DNA from: Cytospora piceicola
Taxonomy: Eukaryota; Ascomycota; Sordariomycetes; Diaporthales; Cytosporaceae
Length of the DNA stretch: 64,000 bases
NCBI GenBank assembly: GCA_023375675.1
Contig: JALQBC010000002.1
Coordinates: 1,178,001-1,242,000 of the forward strand
Direction of reading: 5' to 3'
Under the pieces are notes generated by a model that had not been told where the DNA came from, searched no databases, and saw only the letters and a list, made by a program, of their open reading frames with translations. Both the position numbers and the translations under genes were made by a program. Position 1 is the first letter of the stretch. Each line of letters begins with the position of its first letter. This document shows positions 1 to 12,302 of the stretch, piece by piece.

Positions 1-1433
1 AGTCACCCTCAGGGGGGAATATGAGGTAGTCGAAAGTGTGCATGAAGGCCGGGTTCAGATGAGGGGGCGGCGCGCCCGTCAGGTGGTGCATTTCTTCCCA
101 GACGCTCGAGGGGAGAGTGACAGGTGGGTCAAGCGTGGCCATGAACATCACGTCGGCCAGTTTCGGCCCCGACAGTGCCAGAGGGTCGTTCTCCGGTTGC
201 ACCCCCTCGGTCCCGGGTAAGAAGCACTCTGGCGGCTCCTGCCAATTCAGCAGCGGCCCTTGGAGGCCATCTCCTGCTGGAAGTTCGATCTCGTCCGCTA
301 TCCACTGGTTGGAGACCCTGACAGGAGCCGAATAGACCAGAGCATTCCTCTCCGCACAGCCGATCAGAATGCCCCAAGTCTTTCCAAGCTTGTACTTCTC
401 TCTGGACTCTTCGCTCCGTGGAATGAAGAATCTCTGCTCGCGCCAGTAGTCCAGGCACATGCCTACATGTCCTCTCTCGTGCATGACAGGTTGACCGTTG
501 CGCTCACACATCGCGAGGATTCGGATATGGTCGTCGCCCTTCTGACTAAGCTCCGAGTCTTCGCGAATTTTTTTCATGTCCCAGTCGTACAACTTGTCCA
601 AACTCTCGTATAGACCGGCAACAGCATCGTGTGCCACGATATGGGGTTTACTGTCGTCCTTGTCAAGAACGCTCAGCTTGTCGAGGACCGCCAGACGTTC
701 GAGGTTGGCGGCAAACTTGTCGAGCGTCTTTGTCCAGGGGATCTGGTTCGGTGCCAGCTTCAGGTCGTCGAGGATGATGGCTTCGGCCTTGCTTGCGTAT
801 TTCGTCACGGAAGGCCCCGACACTGGAAACTGTAAACTAACGCTCTGCACGACATGATCCTTCATGCCGATCTCCAAGGCGACTGTGTCTCCTGCTATGA
901 CGAATACCCTGGCTCCAGGGTTCTCTTCCCAGAGGCAATCCAGTCCTACTCTTTTTGTCAATCTCTCCAACCCCTCGTCGCTCACGATCCCTTTCTTTTG
1001 CTGTCCAGATGTTAGCCGCTTCTCCAGCAGCGCAAGGACGTGGGTCTCAATAAGTTACCCCTAGTATTTGTATGACTTCCTCCAGTCTCTTCTGCCGCTC
1101 TTCATCGCCGCTAGGTCGCGGAAGGCCCATCGATCCCATCCCCATGCCGTCCGAAGCCAGGTCGAAGCCGCCGAACAGGGCGGCGGCAGAGGGGCTGTCG
1201 AAGTTCATGGGGGCGGGCCCCGGCTGGCTGGTACCCATCAGGGCCACGGTTGCCGCAGGCGATTTCTTGAACTGCTGTGGTGACGACCTCGGCCCGTGGG
1301 GGGAGAAGGCGGGTAGGTTCGAGTACGGGGTCGAGGCCGATGCGCCTGGGGTCGCGGCGGCGCCGTGTTGCGAGGGCTGCGGCGTCTTGCCCTGCTGCGA
1401 GGGCGCGTGTTTCATGGGCTGCGGTGTCGTCAT
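1..1433 (-). CDS. MED1: Mediator complex subunit 1 (MED1), 5' part, truncated by window edge
   Basis: Subunit 1 of the Mediator complex, the nuclear co-activator that links transcription factors to RNA polymerase II. Exon 1 is 1433-1059. A 58-bp intron (1058-1001) has a GTAACT donor, a GCTAAC branch site and an ACAG acceptor. Exon 2 runs open from 1000 to position 1. The N-terminus is Pro/Ser/Gln-rich and low in complexity, with the motif AFSPHGPRSSPQQ typical of fungal Med1. The globular part follows, with EGLERLTKRVGLDCLWEE, then a long acidic/basic alternating region through HDAVAGLYESLDKLYDW and on to FDYLIFPPEGD at the edge. This order is what I know from filamentous-fungal MED1 proteins. 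The start is the first ATG in frame. The gene continues beyond the left edge, so the C-terminal half is not seen. The family call is confident; domain boundaries are not claimed. Confidence 0.88.
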
Positions 1434-4400
1434 CTTGTCGTTGGTCCTGACGATGGTCTGTACGATCGAGAAGGGGGGCGGGCGCCTTAGTAGCTGACTC
1501 CCAGGAGTGTCCGGAAGTAGAGCTCGGTATCGTCTTACTCGGTCAAATCTCGACGGATCTGATCGCTATCGGGTTTCGAGTCAATCCATATATCTCGGTA
1601 ATTAAAGAATCATATCCTTGGGCATAGAAATGCCACACCAATGGTCGAAGGTCTAAAGGGCTGAAGATGTTGAATGCGGAGGCTTTGGTTTTTCGGCAGC
1701 TGAGCTGAGGGTGCTGGTGGGGCAGCTCCAATGCACCTGGGCGTGCTCCAGGATCAGTGGGGTTGATCCCCTGCAGCTTTACTGTACCTGGTACCTATAC
1801 ACTGTACTTACGCCCAGGTAGGTACCTAGGTAGCCTCTTGGACGAACTACCCGATAAATCATCAACCCAATCTGAACTTGCAGTTGCTAGCGATATTATA
1901 TTCTAACTCTTGAGGTGCAGACCTGTACTTACAACCGTACACAAGCATCTGCCTCGATGTCGAATAAGCGAGGATAAGTCTTCAACCACATGAGGATTCT
2001 CAATGGGCATATTTTCTATTAGGTATCAAAATCTCAAGTCTCCTGTTTGCAATTAAGAAAATGAAAACCATACCCAGGTGGTATACGCCTATCAATTGAC
2101 CTCGCTCATAGAGGTAATTAACGCCTATGATGTTTTCTCTTACAGACATCCTCTTGCCAACAATCTCATGGTCTGAGGCCCTTGAGGAGGAGCTCCAAGC
2201 ACTCTTGAGAGCTTTTTCAGCTGCCGGGACATTGAACCGTGTATCTCTTGCTCTCGTGTCGGACCACCTGCGCATTTCCGAAAGAGACTGCAGTTCTAAG
2301 TAGCATGTCACCAGAAACCTCGTTCTCCGGGCACTCGTCACACGGCTCGAGCCTCCAGTCTTGGAATGGTTGTCAGAGCTAACAAGTGTAAATGACATGC
2401 ATGCATACGTGCCCGTGTGACTGACGCCCATGATGGGTAAACTTGAATTCAAAGCTTGGCTTACATGGCTTGCATGGTTTTCATTGTGTGCCTACTTTCA
2501 CTCATATGTATGTACAGTTGCCGTATTCGGCTCCGCGAACCCGAATACGCAATGATTCTTTGACCGGATGCGCACTCAGAGACCTTGCTCACCGCAAGTC
2601 GAGATGGATCAACGGAGCCAGGCACTGTTCTTGGGACTCAAAGATCACACCAGAGCCGCATATGTCGCGACATCGTATTACATAGATGAAGGGTCGGTTA
2701 GAGAAAAAATACGATATGAAACGGAGCTGTAACGGTGAGGAAGAGGGGTTTGGCCAGCAGATTCGGAGGAACTTGAGGGATACCGAGGTACACTTGCTCT
2801 TTGGCGTCTTGGGACATGTGCATCGTTCGTTCATCCATTGATCCATGGAACTTGTTGGCACGATTACAATCTTACTCGAGTACCTCGGCACCTGGGCAGT
2901 GGTGGTGCCCGGGTTGGGTTACATGGCTGAGGAGACTGCGTCATCGGGGAACATCATGGTTGCATTCCCGTTGATAGACCCTGCATACGCTCGCGGTCAC
3001 GAGGGGACCTCGTGGGTGCCCAATTTTTGCCACTCGCTAGGAAACAAAGTCAGCACGACCCTTCTAGACGTTTCTCAAGGTTCCATGGTTCACTTGTGGT
3101 ATTGATGACTAGAACTTCGTGTCGACGCCCTGACATTCCCTGGCGTTATTCCATGGTTTGCTTAACATATCGAACATTCATATATTTCTGTCTGAGTGCA
3201 CTTAACAGCCAAGAAAAGATATATCCTATCAGACACGATTGGTACTTGTCGCAGTCCGATCCATGGATAGGTAAATTTCGTCTTTCTCAGCTAATCGCAA
3301 AGACAAGGTCGATTGCTTTGCAGTATAACTATGTTATAATTAGTCTCTATCTAGATATCGTCGCCTTCCTAGACAGGTTTGAAATATTTAGACTTTTGTT
3401 CCGAGGTTACATTATGCCTCGTTACCTAAAACAGTGTGATGTTCTGTTATATCTTGAAATACGTCTAGTCTTCTGATTAACTTGACTAAAAAGCTCGTTA
3501 TATATATAAACAAATCTGGATATCTGGGCATTTGGGCTAAAATAACTAAATACATCCTCAGGAGAAACCTCAGGAGTTACAAAGAATCCGGATACATAAT
3601 CAATAAAGTTAAATCTTCGCTGTCCTCAAGCTCCCAGATGCTCCGTCACGGGGCTCTATATCACTTACGAGGTTTAACCATAACTTGCGTAGCAAAGCGT
3701 AATCAAACTAGGCTCTGGTCGTAGGATTAATGTAACATGTCTAGAATTGTTAGGATGCCGCTGACAATGTTGGTATGTGACCGATATTCAGATACTATTA
3801 GTTACACCTGGGCAGATATAAATGGTGCTATAAAAAGGGCAAAGTGTATCTTTATTAGTAAGCCTAAATCAATCTTGAGCCCTGAAAACTATTGTTATAT
3901 GTACCATTCTACTTATATCTTACAGTCATTAGTAGTTATAGTTAATGTTGTAACAAGAGTCGGCCCGTAGGTAGTTTTCAAGTTTTAAACAGTCAAATAG
4001 AACAAAGCATTCCATGTCTAGACATTTTGGAACTTTGGTTAATAAATACACGAGTCAAGAAGTGCAGCTGAATTAACCGTTTTATGTCTTGGACAAGTAA
4101 CTGCAGGCGATCTACTTTAGCCTATCACTCGTTCTTTGAAGCTGGAGGCGTAGAGAGGCCATTGTCTGAGCAGATATATGTATGAGCTTCGTGAGCATTT
4201 GAGGTTACATAGGTAGACCATTTACTCTTTCTAATATATAGAGATCTTTGGCCAGATCTTCTACGTGCAAAGCCTCTGTTCAGTTAAGAACGAGTTAATC
4301 GTTGCTACACACGTCCAAAAATCGACCGTGTCTACATACTGCAAGTCCGGATTTCTATTCAAACATTAGCTACCATACCCTCAACCCGACGCTAGGCCAA

Positions 4401-5056
4401 AGGGTGACTCATCATCAACTTGACATTCGAGGCAGTTCTGGTTTGTGTACTGTAATTCACGGTAGGATAAACTTCGACTTGCATACAATGATACCTAGGT
4501 ACCACCGAGTACCTATATTGCAAAGCAGTGTACCAAAGGGGTTTAGTCTGGGTCCAAAATGAGGCTGACGAGTTGACTACACTATAATTCGCATTGGGTA
4601 TGTCCCAAGCTCCCCAGGGCTTCTTCCTAAGGATTATGCTTCTGACTAACGACAGGGAAAAATAAACATTGAAGTATACTAAAGTCAAGAATCCGCGAAG
4701 AGATGCCATGGCATAATAAAAACAACAGAAGCATAGGAAATTTATCATGAGTTATGATAAATATGTGCGGAAGAACCCACACCTAACTTCTGCCTGAGAG
4801 CAGGGCCTGAGAGTAAGCCTTTTCATCCTTCCAACATGAAGATCACCACAGCGAGACGAGCATACATGGTATCTAACAGTGGCAGTACACCAGAATTTGA
4901 CCAGTTGAGTAATATTTAGACAATAGGTGTAACAAACTGCTCTAGAAGCCAGTAATATATACAAGAAACGTTGCGTCAGGGAAGCCTAATACCAGGGCCA
5001 CCCATAGCTATCAAAGCGCAACCATTAACCCTCCGCTGGGCCTTGCGGACCCCCGC
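1434..5056. other. Intergenic region, no gene recognised
   Basis: This stretch separates MED1 (start at its left end) from the 3' end of the polygalacturonase. All open frames are short and none shows family resemblance. The part from about 3150 to 4300 is clearly more AT-rich than its surroundings and could be an old decayed repeat, but I found no terminal repeats or coding traces to name it. An ACCTAGGT-type palindrome occurs near 1824 and another near 4492. Confidence 0.6.
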
Positions 5057-6342
5057 TTAAGTAGAGCAAGTAGCGCCCTTGGGGAGGTTGGTGCACTTCT
5101 TGTAGTCAGAACCACCAGTGACCTCGACACCGCTCCAGGACCAGCCAGAGCAAGAGCCCTTGCCGCAGGCGATGGCGATGTTGGTTCCATCAGAGTCGAC
5201 GGCGCTGGAGCCGGAGATGCTATCCATGGTCAGGTCGGTGATGGGGACGCCGGTGGTGGTCTTGCCGTCGAGGTCGCCGCCGTCGTAGTTCTGCTCGATC
5301 AGGATGCCGTACTTGGAGATGGTGTCGAGGGTAATGTCCTTGTATGTGATGCCGGAGATAGTGCCCGTCGTGCCGGACTTGGCCTTGATGCGGAGGCCGT
5401 TAACGGACTTCGCGACAGTGCTGCCGGAGAAGGTCACGGTCTTGACCGTGTTGTCGGAGCGCCCGCCGACGGAGCCGATGGAGAGGCCGTGGCCGCCGGA
5501 GCAGTGGCCGTTCTCGAAGGTGATGTCCGTGCCGGAGTTGATGGCGACGCAGTCATCCTGGTTGTAGACCTTGGCACCGGTGATGGTAACGCCGGTGGAG
5601 CTGCCAATATCGAATCCATCGGTGTTGTGGCCGCCCCCTATAGGATTCAGTTAGCTTCTCATGTGGTCTACCAGTACGAAGAGTGTGATTTGGAGGGGGG
5701 GGGGTTTGGCTTACCAGCGTCACCATCAGCGCTATCGATGGTCATTCCGGTGATAGTCAGGTCCTCGCAGCCGTTGATGCTGACAGCCTGGACGGGCGTG
5801 TTCTTGATGTAGAGGTTGGTGATGGTGGATTTCTTCAGGTTATGGGCCTATAATTATCTCCGGGTTAGTATTTGCTATGAGATATAGAAGGGTTTTGAGA
5901 GGGCAAGTCTTACGGCGAAGAACTTAGGCTTGGTCACACCACCGTTGGAACCCTCACCATCCCACCACTTGTCACCGTTGCCGTTGAGAGTAGCACCGGA
6001 GGCACCCTCGATGGAGATTCCAGTACCCTCGATCTGCAGAAGAGGGCCCTCCCACTCCTTGTAGCCCCAGGTGGTCTCGCCCTCGAAGATGACCTTGGTG
6101 TTGTCGTTCAGGTCAGACAGGTCCAGGGTCGTTCCAGAGGGAACGGCAACGTTGGAGAGGACAATGGTGGCACAGCTTCCCTGGGACTTGCTGGCCGAGG
6201 CAGCACCGGCAGAGCCGGAGAAGGTGCAGCTGGTGCCTCTCTTCATGGCCTCAGCACGAGGAGCAGGGGTGATCATGGGGGCGGGAGACGCCATGACGGA
6301 TGCCACCAGGGCAGCCGCAATAAGTCCAGACTTGAAAGTCAT
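5057..6342 (-). CDS. Secreted endopolygalacturonase (glycoside hydrolase family 28)
   Basis: Hydrolyses alpha-1,4-galacturonan (pectin) outside the cell; an inverting GH28 enzyme. There are three exons: 6342-5914, 5847-5715 and 5637-5057, with introns of 66 and 77 bp. They join to 380 codons, normal for fungal endo-PGs. The N-terminus has a signal peptide ([18 protein letters not shown]) and a short propeptide ending in KR at residues 34-35, a Kex2-like site. All four GH28 signatures are present: NTDGFD (192-197, catalytic D194), QDDC (214-217, catalytic D215 and D216), GHGLSIG (236-242, H237) and RIK (270-272). There are Cys pairs at both ends and in the QDDC/HCSGGHG region. The start ATG gives the signal peptide directly. 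A TATAAAG box lies about 140 bp upstream. Such genes are usually induced by pectin and carbon-repressed; that is family knowledge, not seen here. Confidence 0.96.
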
Positions 6343-6478
6343 TGTGATCGAACAATGAGAGAATATAAAAAAGAGTGAATGGATTGTCTTGAAAAAGAAA
6401 CAAGCAAGTGAGTGTGATTGAGTATGATAGAGCCTGTCTGGAATTGGCAGGTGTTCTCAGAGACCCGGATCCCCATGA

Positions 6479-6486
6479 CCTTTATA
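6479..6486 (-). promoter_or_regulatory. Probable TATA box of the polygalacturonase gene
   Basis: On the minus strand the sequence reads TATAAAGG, about 137-144 bp upstream of the ATG at 6342. The distance suits a transcript with a leader of roughly 100 bases. This fits a strongly inducible secreted-enzyme gene. No transcript data support it here. Confidence 0.5.
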
Positions 6487-9400
6487 CTCGAGAGGTTTGC
6501 CCGCCTTGACCTCAAATCCGAGGGAGGGATGGGGAATAAGTTCATGGTCGGCCCTAATCCGAACTAGACGGAGGTTCGACTGTTTCATCCAACTGTGGGT
6601 TGATTCATTTTGCAGCCGTGGTGCGGCACAAAAACGAGTTCCATGGTTGACAAACATGTTTACAAGCCTTGTGTTTGACCCTCAACCGAATATTGCGAAG
6701 GGGCAGCAGCAGACAGGGTAAAACCAGGTATTATGGGTTTGGTACCGGGATTGACCTGGCAATTACTCTGTAACATGGGCTCAAGCGCTACCTAGGTACT
6801 CAGTTCTCCCCTGTGGATAAGGACCCGCAGACGTCGTCGTGGTCCAGACGTGATGTTCACTCGGATAGAAGCGAAGGACAAACCACAGCATGATCGACAG
6901 CAGGATCGACGTCTGGCTCGAAAGCTTGGGAAAAGCTTAGACACGGAGACGAACATGCTGCGAACCGATATTCTAAACACCCAATGGATCACAGCTTCCA
7001 CATGCAGGTTCCCTTATACCAGAATTATGACAGGTATAACAGAAGACTCTAAGAGCTAGGATATCGCAAAACATCAATCACATCTAACAGTATGGAGACT
7101 TGAATTAGATCATAGCCTGAAGTGAGGTTAAAATTACCGTTTATGAAATTTATTCTTCATAGTCAAGTTCAATATTATAGGCTGCCTAGAAAGGTCAAGA
7201 ATCAAGGAGACAAAGGCCTGGACCGTGTGGTACATCTACTCAACCTTGCAGCCCCTTTAATCGCCCGACACGCCGTCACGCCGTCACGCTGTCACGCCGT
7301 CACGCTGTCACGGCATCTGCTATCTGATCAGTGACAGGCCCCACCTGTCAACTCTCATTTCAGGGGTGCCTACCATGGGTATGCATATAGTCTGCACTTA
7401 TTATAGCAGTCCAGGGCCATGTTTTTCGGTACTTATGGGGCTACTGCAAGGTCCCCAGGCTGGCACTTGACTGCTTTAGGCATCTTTACACGGTTTCAAT
7501 TTCCAACGACTCCTTTTGGATTTGGATTTCTTCCTCCTATCAACTACACTCCTCACGCCTCAACCTAGCTGGTTACCAACAAAACTGAGATGGCGGTGAG
7601 GGAAGATGGAAATCACTGCATCTTCTGTTGTACCACCCTTTGTGGTTTTGTACTACAGGTTTGCTGATATCAAATGTTGCCCAACTTCGGTGTTAGGATA
7701 GTCAAGCGTGTGAAGCTTTGGGTATTTCAATGTTGGAGATGCATCATTATAAGCGAGCCAGTCCCGAGCTCGTACATATCAATACACGGCTCCATCATGA
7801 ATAATGCAAGGAACATGTCCATACGATCAGTCCCGACGACATGCAACTTCGCTTCACCAGCTAATTACCCCCACGGAGAAACTACCTGGCACCATATCAC
7901 GGGGAATACCAACAAACCGGTACCGAAAGAGCAGGGGAGCTTCTTGGCTAATGCCATGTGTCCTTGAACAGTGAAATCCGGATGCATCCGAGCAATGAGT
8001 CCTGTCGCCAGTCTTCGAGCGGAGGGCCCCATTGGCCGGAAAGCAGATATTCTCGTAAGCTTGCTGACGCCCTATAGTATGAAGAACGAACTATACGAGG
8101 CCAAGTATTCCCCGTAAATCGCATCCGTCCTGATAATTCTTGACGAAGAATGCCAGTCTCTGCTGGGAAGAGGTGCGCAGAGTCCTCATCCCAGGCGAGA
8201 CTGAATTGTAGGACGATGTCTTCTTATCGGGGGAGGTCTAAGGGAAGGTTCGTTGCAGTAGGAAGCATACTTCGGTGCTGGCTGCTGCTTATTAGCGAGC
8301 GAGTCGAGCAAAGCCCTGGAGAGCACTGGAGGCTCTCTCCTTTTCTCGAGAACCCACCCTCGTTGACTGTTATGATGCCGGACCTGGCTGCGCCGTAGTC
8401 CTGATGGCACGATATTCGTGGTCATATTGCAACCGAGCTGCCCGCCAGGCCCCTTTTCTGTCTAAACCCCCTTTCCCACCCCCCTTTCTTTCACCATCTT
8501 CCTAGGTTCTCGACCGTTTCTAATCTTCTTTCTTTCCCCTCCCATTTGACTCCAGTCTCCTTTCATATTTTGTTCTAGGCCCGGGGTGCCACACACAAAG
8601 CGCTCGACATCCACCGACAGTCATTGTGTGCGCATTGCTTCTCGATATACATCGATCTGCCCAGACTTTCATCACAGGAAATACTCTACCTGGCTCAGAG
8701 AAAGGCAGGCTGGAAGGTACCTCGCACTGAAAACCAGAAAGCTCACCCGTGTGGTCTATGTTGAGGTTCACATAGCGTCATCCTCGCCCACACCTCTGCT
8801 CGATCTCGATATTGACCCCGGGCGTACTGGCTGCGTGAATGAGCTCTCACCAGCGACGCCGTTATTGAGAATATGTTGCTACGAGGAGTCTAGTTGGGAC
8901 TCCTACGTGGCAAACAATTCAACAACATACATGTGGTTCGAGCAGCTGTCGAATCACGAGCACTGGAACCCTCGAGGGAGAGTCGCTTGACCGTGAGGAT
9001 GGAAGGTCAGTCTCACCCGATGTAATATTGGCAGTGTCCAGAGAACCAAGCGGGAATATGTAATGACCCCCAGCGCAAAAGGTTTTCCCAAAGTCTGCTG
9101 GTGCAATACTGTCTTCTTCCGCCAAGTGGAAGGTCCAAACTGGAGTGCAATCATAGGCTCTGGTGGCATTATGCCGTTTCGCCGTGCTGGACGAGGAACA
9201 GGACTCTGGAGCGACACCACCGCTAGTGTCGGCGCCCAGCATGTTGGCGTAGGCAGCCAGGCGCTGTAATTGCGTCTTGATTTGGAACCTTGCTCAAGCA
9301 GGAACCTGTGGGACAATATAGGTTCAAGGCCGAAGTCCACCATCGTGTCAGGAGGAAAGGCACGAGCATGAACAAGTCGCTTGCATTCACGTGTCTGAAT

Positions 9401-9800
9401 ATCGTAGCGGCTTTGTTACACTAGTCTTAGCGCACAGTTCACCATGTCGAGGACATCCTCAAGTAGCAAGAATGGCGGATGATGGCGTCGCGCAAAAACG
9501 TGCAAGGCATCTGAGCAACCCTGGCTCGTTCCGTTTAAGGTAGGCCTCTTGGACCTCTAGGGCACTAAAACGTCGATGACCCATCGGTGATGGCAAGCCT
9601 ACTACAGACTTTTTCATATCAGTATAGGCGTCGTATCGCAAATCAGGTTGCGTCCAAACACTTGCATGCCATGCGAAGCTGTATATGGGAAGATGTTCAA
9701 GTGTTCACTCGAAGATATATGTTTCGCCTCAAACGTACTCTGATGTCTGAGCAACCGTTAGTGCCAGACCTTCAACCATGATCATGTCGAGCCTCCTACG
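6487..9800. other. Intergenic region with only doubtful coding traces
   Basis: No confident gene lies between the polygalacturonase promoter and the 3' end of the CSA-like gene. A minus-strand open stretch at 8919-9262 has protein-like composition but no recognised family (see findings). A short tandem repeat sits at 7271-7310. The rest is ordinary intergenic sequence. Confidence 0.5.
7271..7310. repeat. Tandem repeat, 8-bp unit CGCCGTCA/CGCTGTCA, five copies
   Basis: Five contiguous 8-bp units differ only at one C/T position. It lies in non-coding sequence. Confidence 0.85.
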
Positions 9801-11375
9801 TTACGTAAACGTAATCTTTTGACCCATCAAACTCTTGTACGCATCGTCGATAGCCTTTCGCTTCTGCGTCTTCTCTTGTTGAGCCACCTCGGAGGTGGCA
9901 TCTTCATCCTCTTTATTGTTTCCTTGCACCTGCGGCACCCATGCCCGAATCTGCCCATCAGTGTGGCCACTGTAGACTCCCCCGGGCGCATTGCTTCCCC
10001 CAGGAACACCGCCGCGTGAGCCGCCGGAGCCGCCAGAGCCTCTCCAAACAAGACTCGTGACTCGGTTCTTGACGCTTCGTTCCCCTCCACGCTGGGCCTT
10101 GACTCCGGCAATGTTGGCGCCCAGGCCTCGAAGACGAGTGACGGTCGTGCCCTCGTGCAAGTCCATGACCAGTATCTCGGACCCATTCGGCCAGAACAGC
10201 AGCTCCTTTCTAGGAGGCATCAAGCCGGCTGGTGTCGTGAACATAGGCACGCTCGCAAGCTGGCTATTGCGAATGCTCGGCCCGAACGCCGCAAGCGTGT
10301 TGGCGCCTGTGGCTGCATCCCAGACGCGGATGCGCTCGTCATGGCCTGCCGAGACGAGGTAGGCCCCGTCGTCCGTCCAGGTTAGTCCGTTGACGGGACC
10401 GTGATGAGCCTTGGCGGAGGACCGGATGTTGCGGTTCCATATCGTGCTGCCCTCGACGTTTCCGCCACGTCGTTCAAGCCCTAAGCTATCCTCCTGGTCA
10501 AGGAGACCGACAGGACCGCTTGCACGCCGGACGTCCCAGATTTTGACTGTTCCGTCGAGGTTTCCACTGGCGAGTACATGCTCGTGGCGTGGGGACCAGG
10601 CCAGGGCGAGGACTGCTCCTCCTCCTGCGCCAACCTGTCCTGACGCAACGAGCGACTGTATGGCTGCCCCGGTTCTAAGGTCAACGAGCCGGATGGCTGG
10701 ATGGGCTGTACCACAGGCTACCAGGAGCCGGTCGGAGATAGGGGAGATGGCATGCGTGTATATCTTAGACGCGAGATCCCATGAGCCCGACATTTGTACA
10801 CTGTCCGTCTCCCATAGCTTCAAGGTTTGGTCGTAGGAGCTCGAGAGGAACGCGCCTGGATCGAAGGGGTAGAAAGACAGCTGAGTGATGCCAAATCGAT
10901 GTGCCTTGGACTTGTCGTCGGAGCGGGCAATATGCGCGGCAGGCTTATAGACATGGTAGTCATTTGGATTGGCGCATTGTTCAAGGTCCCAAAGCTTAAT
11001 GGTAGCATCTGAGCCTCCAGAGATGAATCTGTGAACAGAAATAGACCCCCTTTAGCCAGGATTCCAGAGAAGTAGCATACAGAGCTTAACTTGGTTCGTG
11101 ATTAACTGCACTTACATCCTTCCATCGAATCGCTCCAGTGCGAGAGCATTCACACCAGCCTGGTGTGCCCAAATATGTTGTTTCTGGTTTGTAATCACAG
11201 CGTTGGATCCCCTTGAACTACCTTCACCATTATCGATGGCTGAGCCTGTCTCGCCGCCATCGAATCGATGGTGAGGTGCGGGTCGGAATGAAGACAGCAG
11301 CCTGGTAGTCTCGAGCTTTGCGAAGACATTAGGGCCCAAGGCGCCCGTGGCCCGTTCAAACAGGAGTTGATTCAT
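9801..11375 (-). CDS. WD40-repeat DNA repair protein, CSA/ERCC8-Ckn1-Rad28 type
   Basis: Likely the fungal counterpart of human CSA (ERCC8), S. pombe Ckn1 and S. cerevisiae Rad28. In that family the WD40 propeller is a substrate receptor of the Cul4-DDB1 ubiquitin ligase acting in transcription-coupled nucleotide excision repair. Exon 1 is 11375-11116, the intron 11115-11029 (87 bp, GTAAGT..CACAG) and exon 2 11028-9801, together 495 codons. The N-terminus MNQLLFERATGALGPN matches the start typical of this family. WD-type strands are visible as SGGSDATIKLWD, SSSYDQTLKLWE, SGNLDGTVKIWD and SAGHDERIRVWD, plus a last blade ending IRAW. The C-terminal tail after the propeller is basic and ends KSLMGQKITFT. 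A Gly/Ser-rich insert precedes the last blade. The gene is transcribed away from the Rrn10-like gene. The WD40 call is certain; the CSA assignment is by overall pattern. Confidence 0.85.
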
Positions 11376-11544
11376 GCATCCGTGCTAAGAATCCATAACC
11401 TAGGTCCCTGTTAGGCTGGACTTCCGGTAAAAAAAATGATGATGTTGCCGGGTAATGAGTATAAGTACGATTGCAGAAGTGAAGAGAGTGAGTGGGTGGT
11501 CAGCCTTGTCAGCAACCGACGGTGTTGACTGCTGACTGCTGACA

Positions 11545-12035
11545 CTGTCATCGGCGATCAACCCTTCCGAAAGGCGCATAGGTTCTACAGCACGGTCCAG
11601 GCATATTCTAGTCCGGAATTCAACTTCCTAGCTAATTTACCGTCGAAGTTTAAGTCCAATATAAAAACTAGTAGTACTATTAGAACCCTTATATCGAGAG
11701 CTATATAACTATATAAGTAATTAGATTTAATAATAAAGTTTTAAAATTTCGAAATCGAAAGGTAAGTTTTATTTATATATATTACGTAGGTTTTATTTTA
11801 CGTAGTTTTAACTTAAAAGACCTCGATTTTAAGATTTTAAAAGTTAATAATTAAGTTTAGTGTTTTATATAGCTTTATAGCTTTAGATTAGACGATTCGA
11901 ATAATAGTATTACTTTTTTTATTATAGACTGAATTAAAGAGTGTAACTAAGTTAAAAGTGTAGATTTGAATCGAAAACACGCCTGGACCGTGCGTATGAC
12001 CTGCACCTTTCGGAAGGGTTGATCGCCGATGACAG
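11545..12035. mobile_element. MITE-like element with about 60-bp terminal inverted repeats and AT-rich interior
   Basis: The left end CTGTCATCGGCGATCAACC (from 11545) and the inverted right end (to 12035) match perfectly over 30 bp, through CCTTCCGAAAGG. They then match imperfectly to about 60 bp each, including a shared GCACGGTCCAGGC block. The interior (about 11620-11990) is strikingly AT-rich with very few CA or TG dinucleotides, as RIP would leave. There is no open reading frame of note, so this is a non-autonomous DNA element. I could not find a convincing target-site duplication, so the superfamily is open. It occupies the shared promoter of the two divergent neighbouring genes. Confidence 0.85.
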
Positions 12036-12302
12036 CATGTGCAAGTCAATCAACCCCACATTTCTCCAGACTGGGGTCGCAGCGCATCAATCAATCTGCT
12101 GCTCTCCTCACCAAAAAAAAGTACAGAGCCTTTTCTCGTCCTTTCTCTCATCATTTATCAGTCCCTCATTGGGGACCGAAGCGCACAGTACAGCCGTGCC
12201 ATACTGCGAAATAATGTGTTTGCCTCGGGCACATTACTGCATCTACAAAGACGACACGCCTGGCTGAGCATCGACTGGGCCTTACAGCCCGATCAATCAA
12301 AC

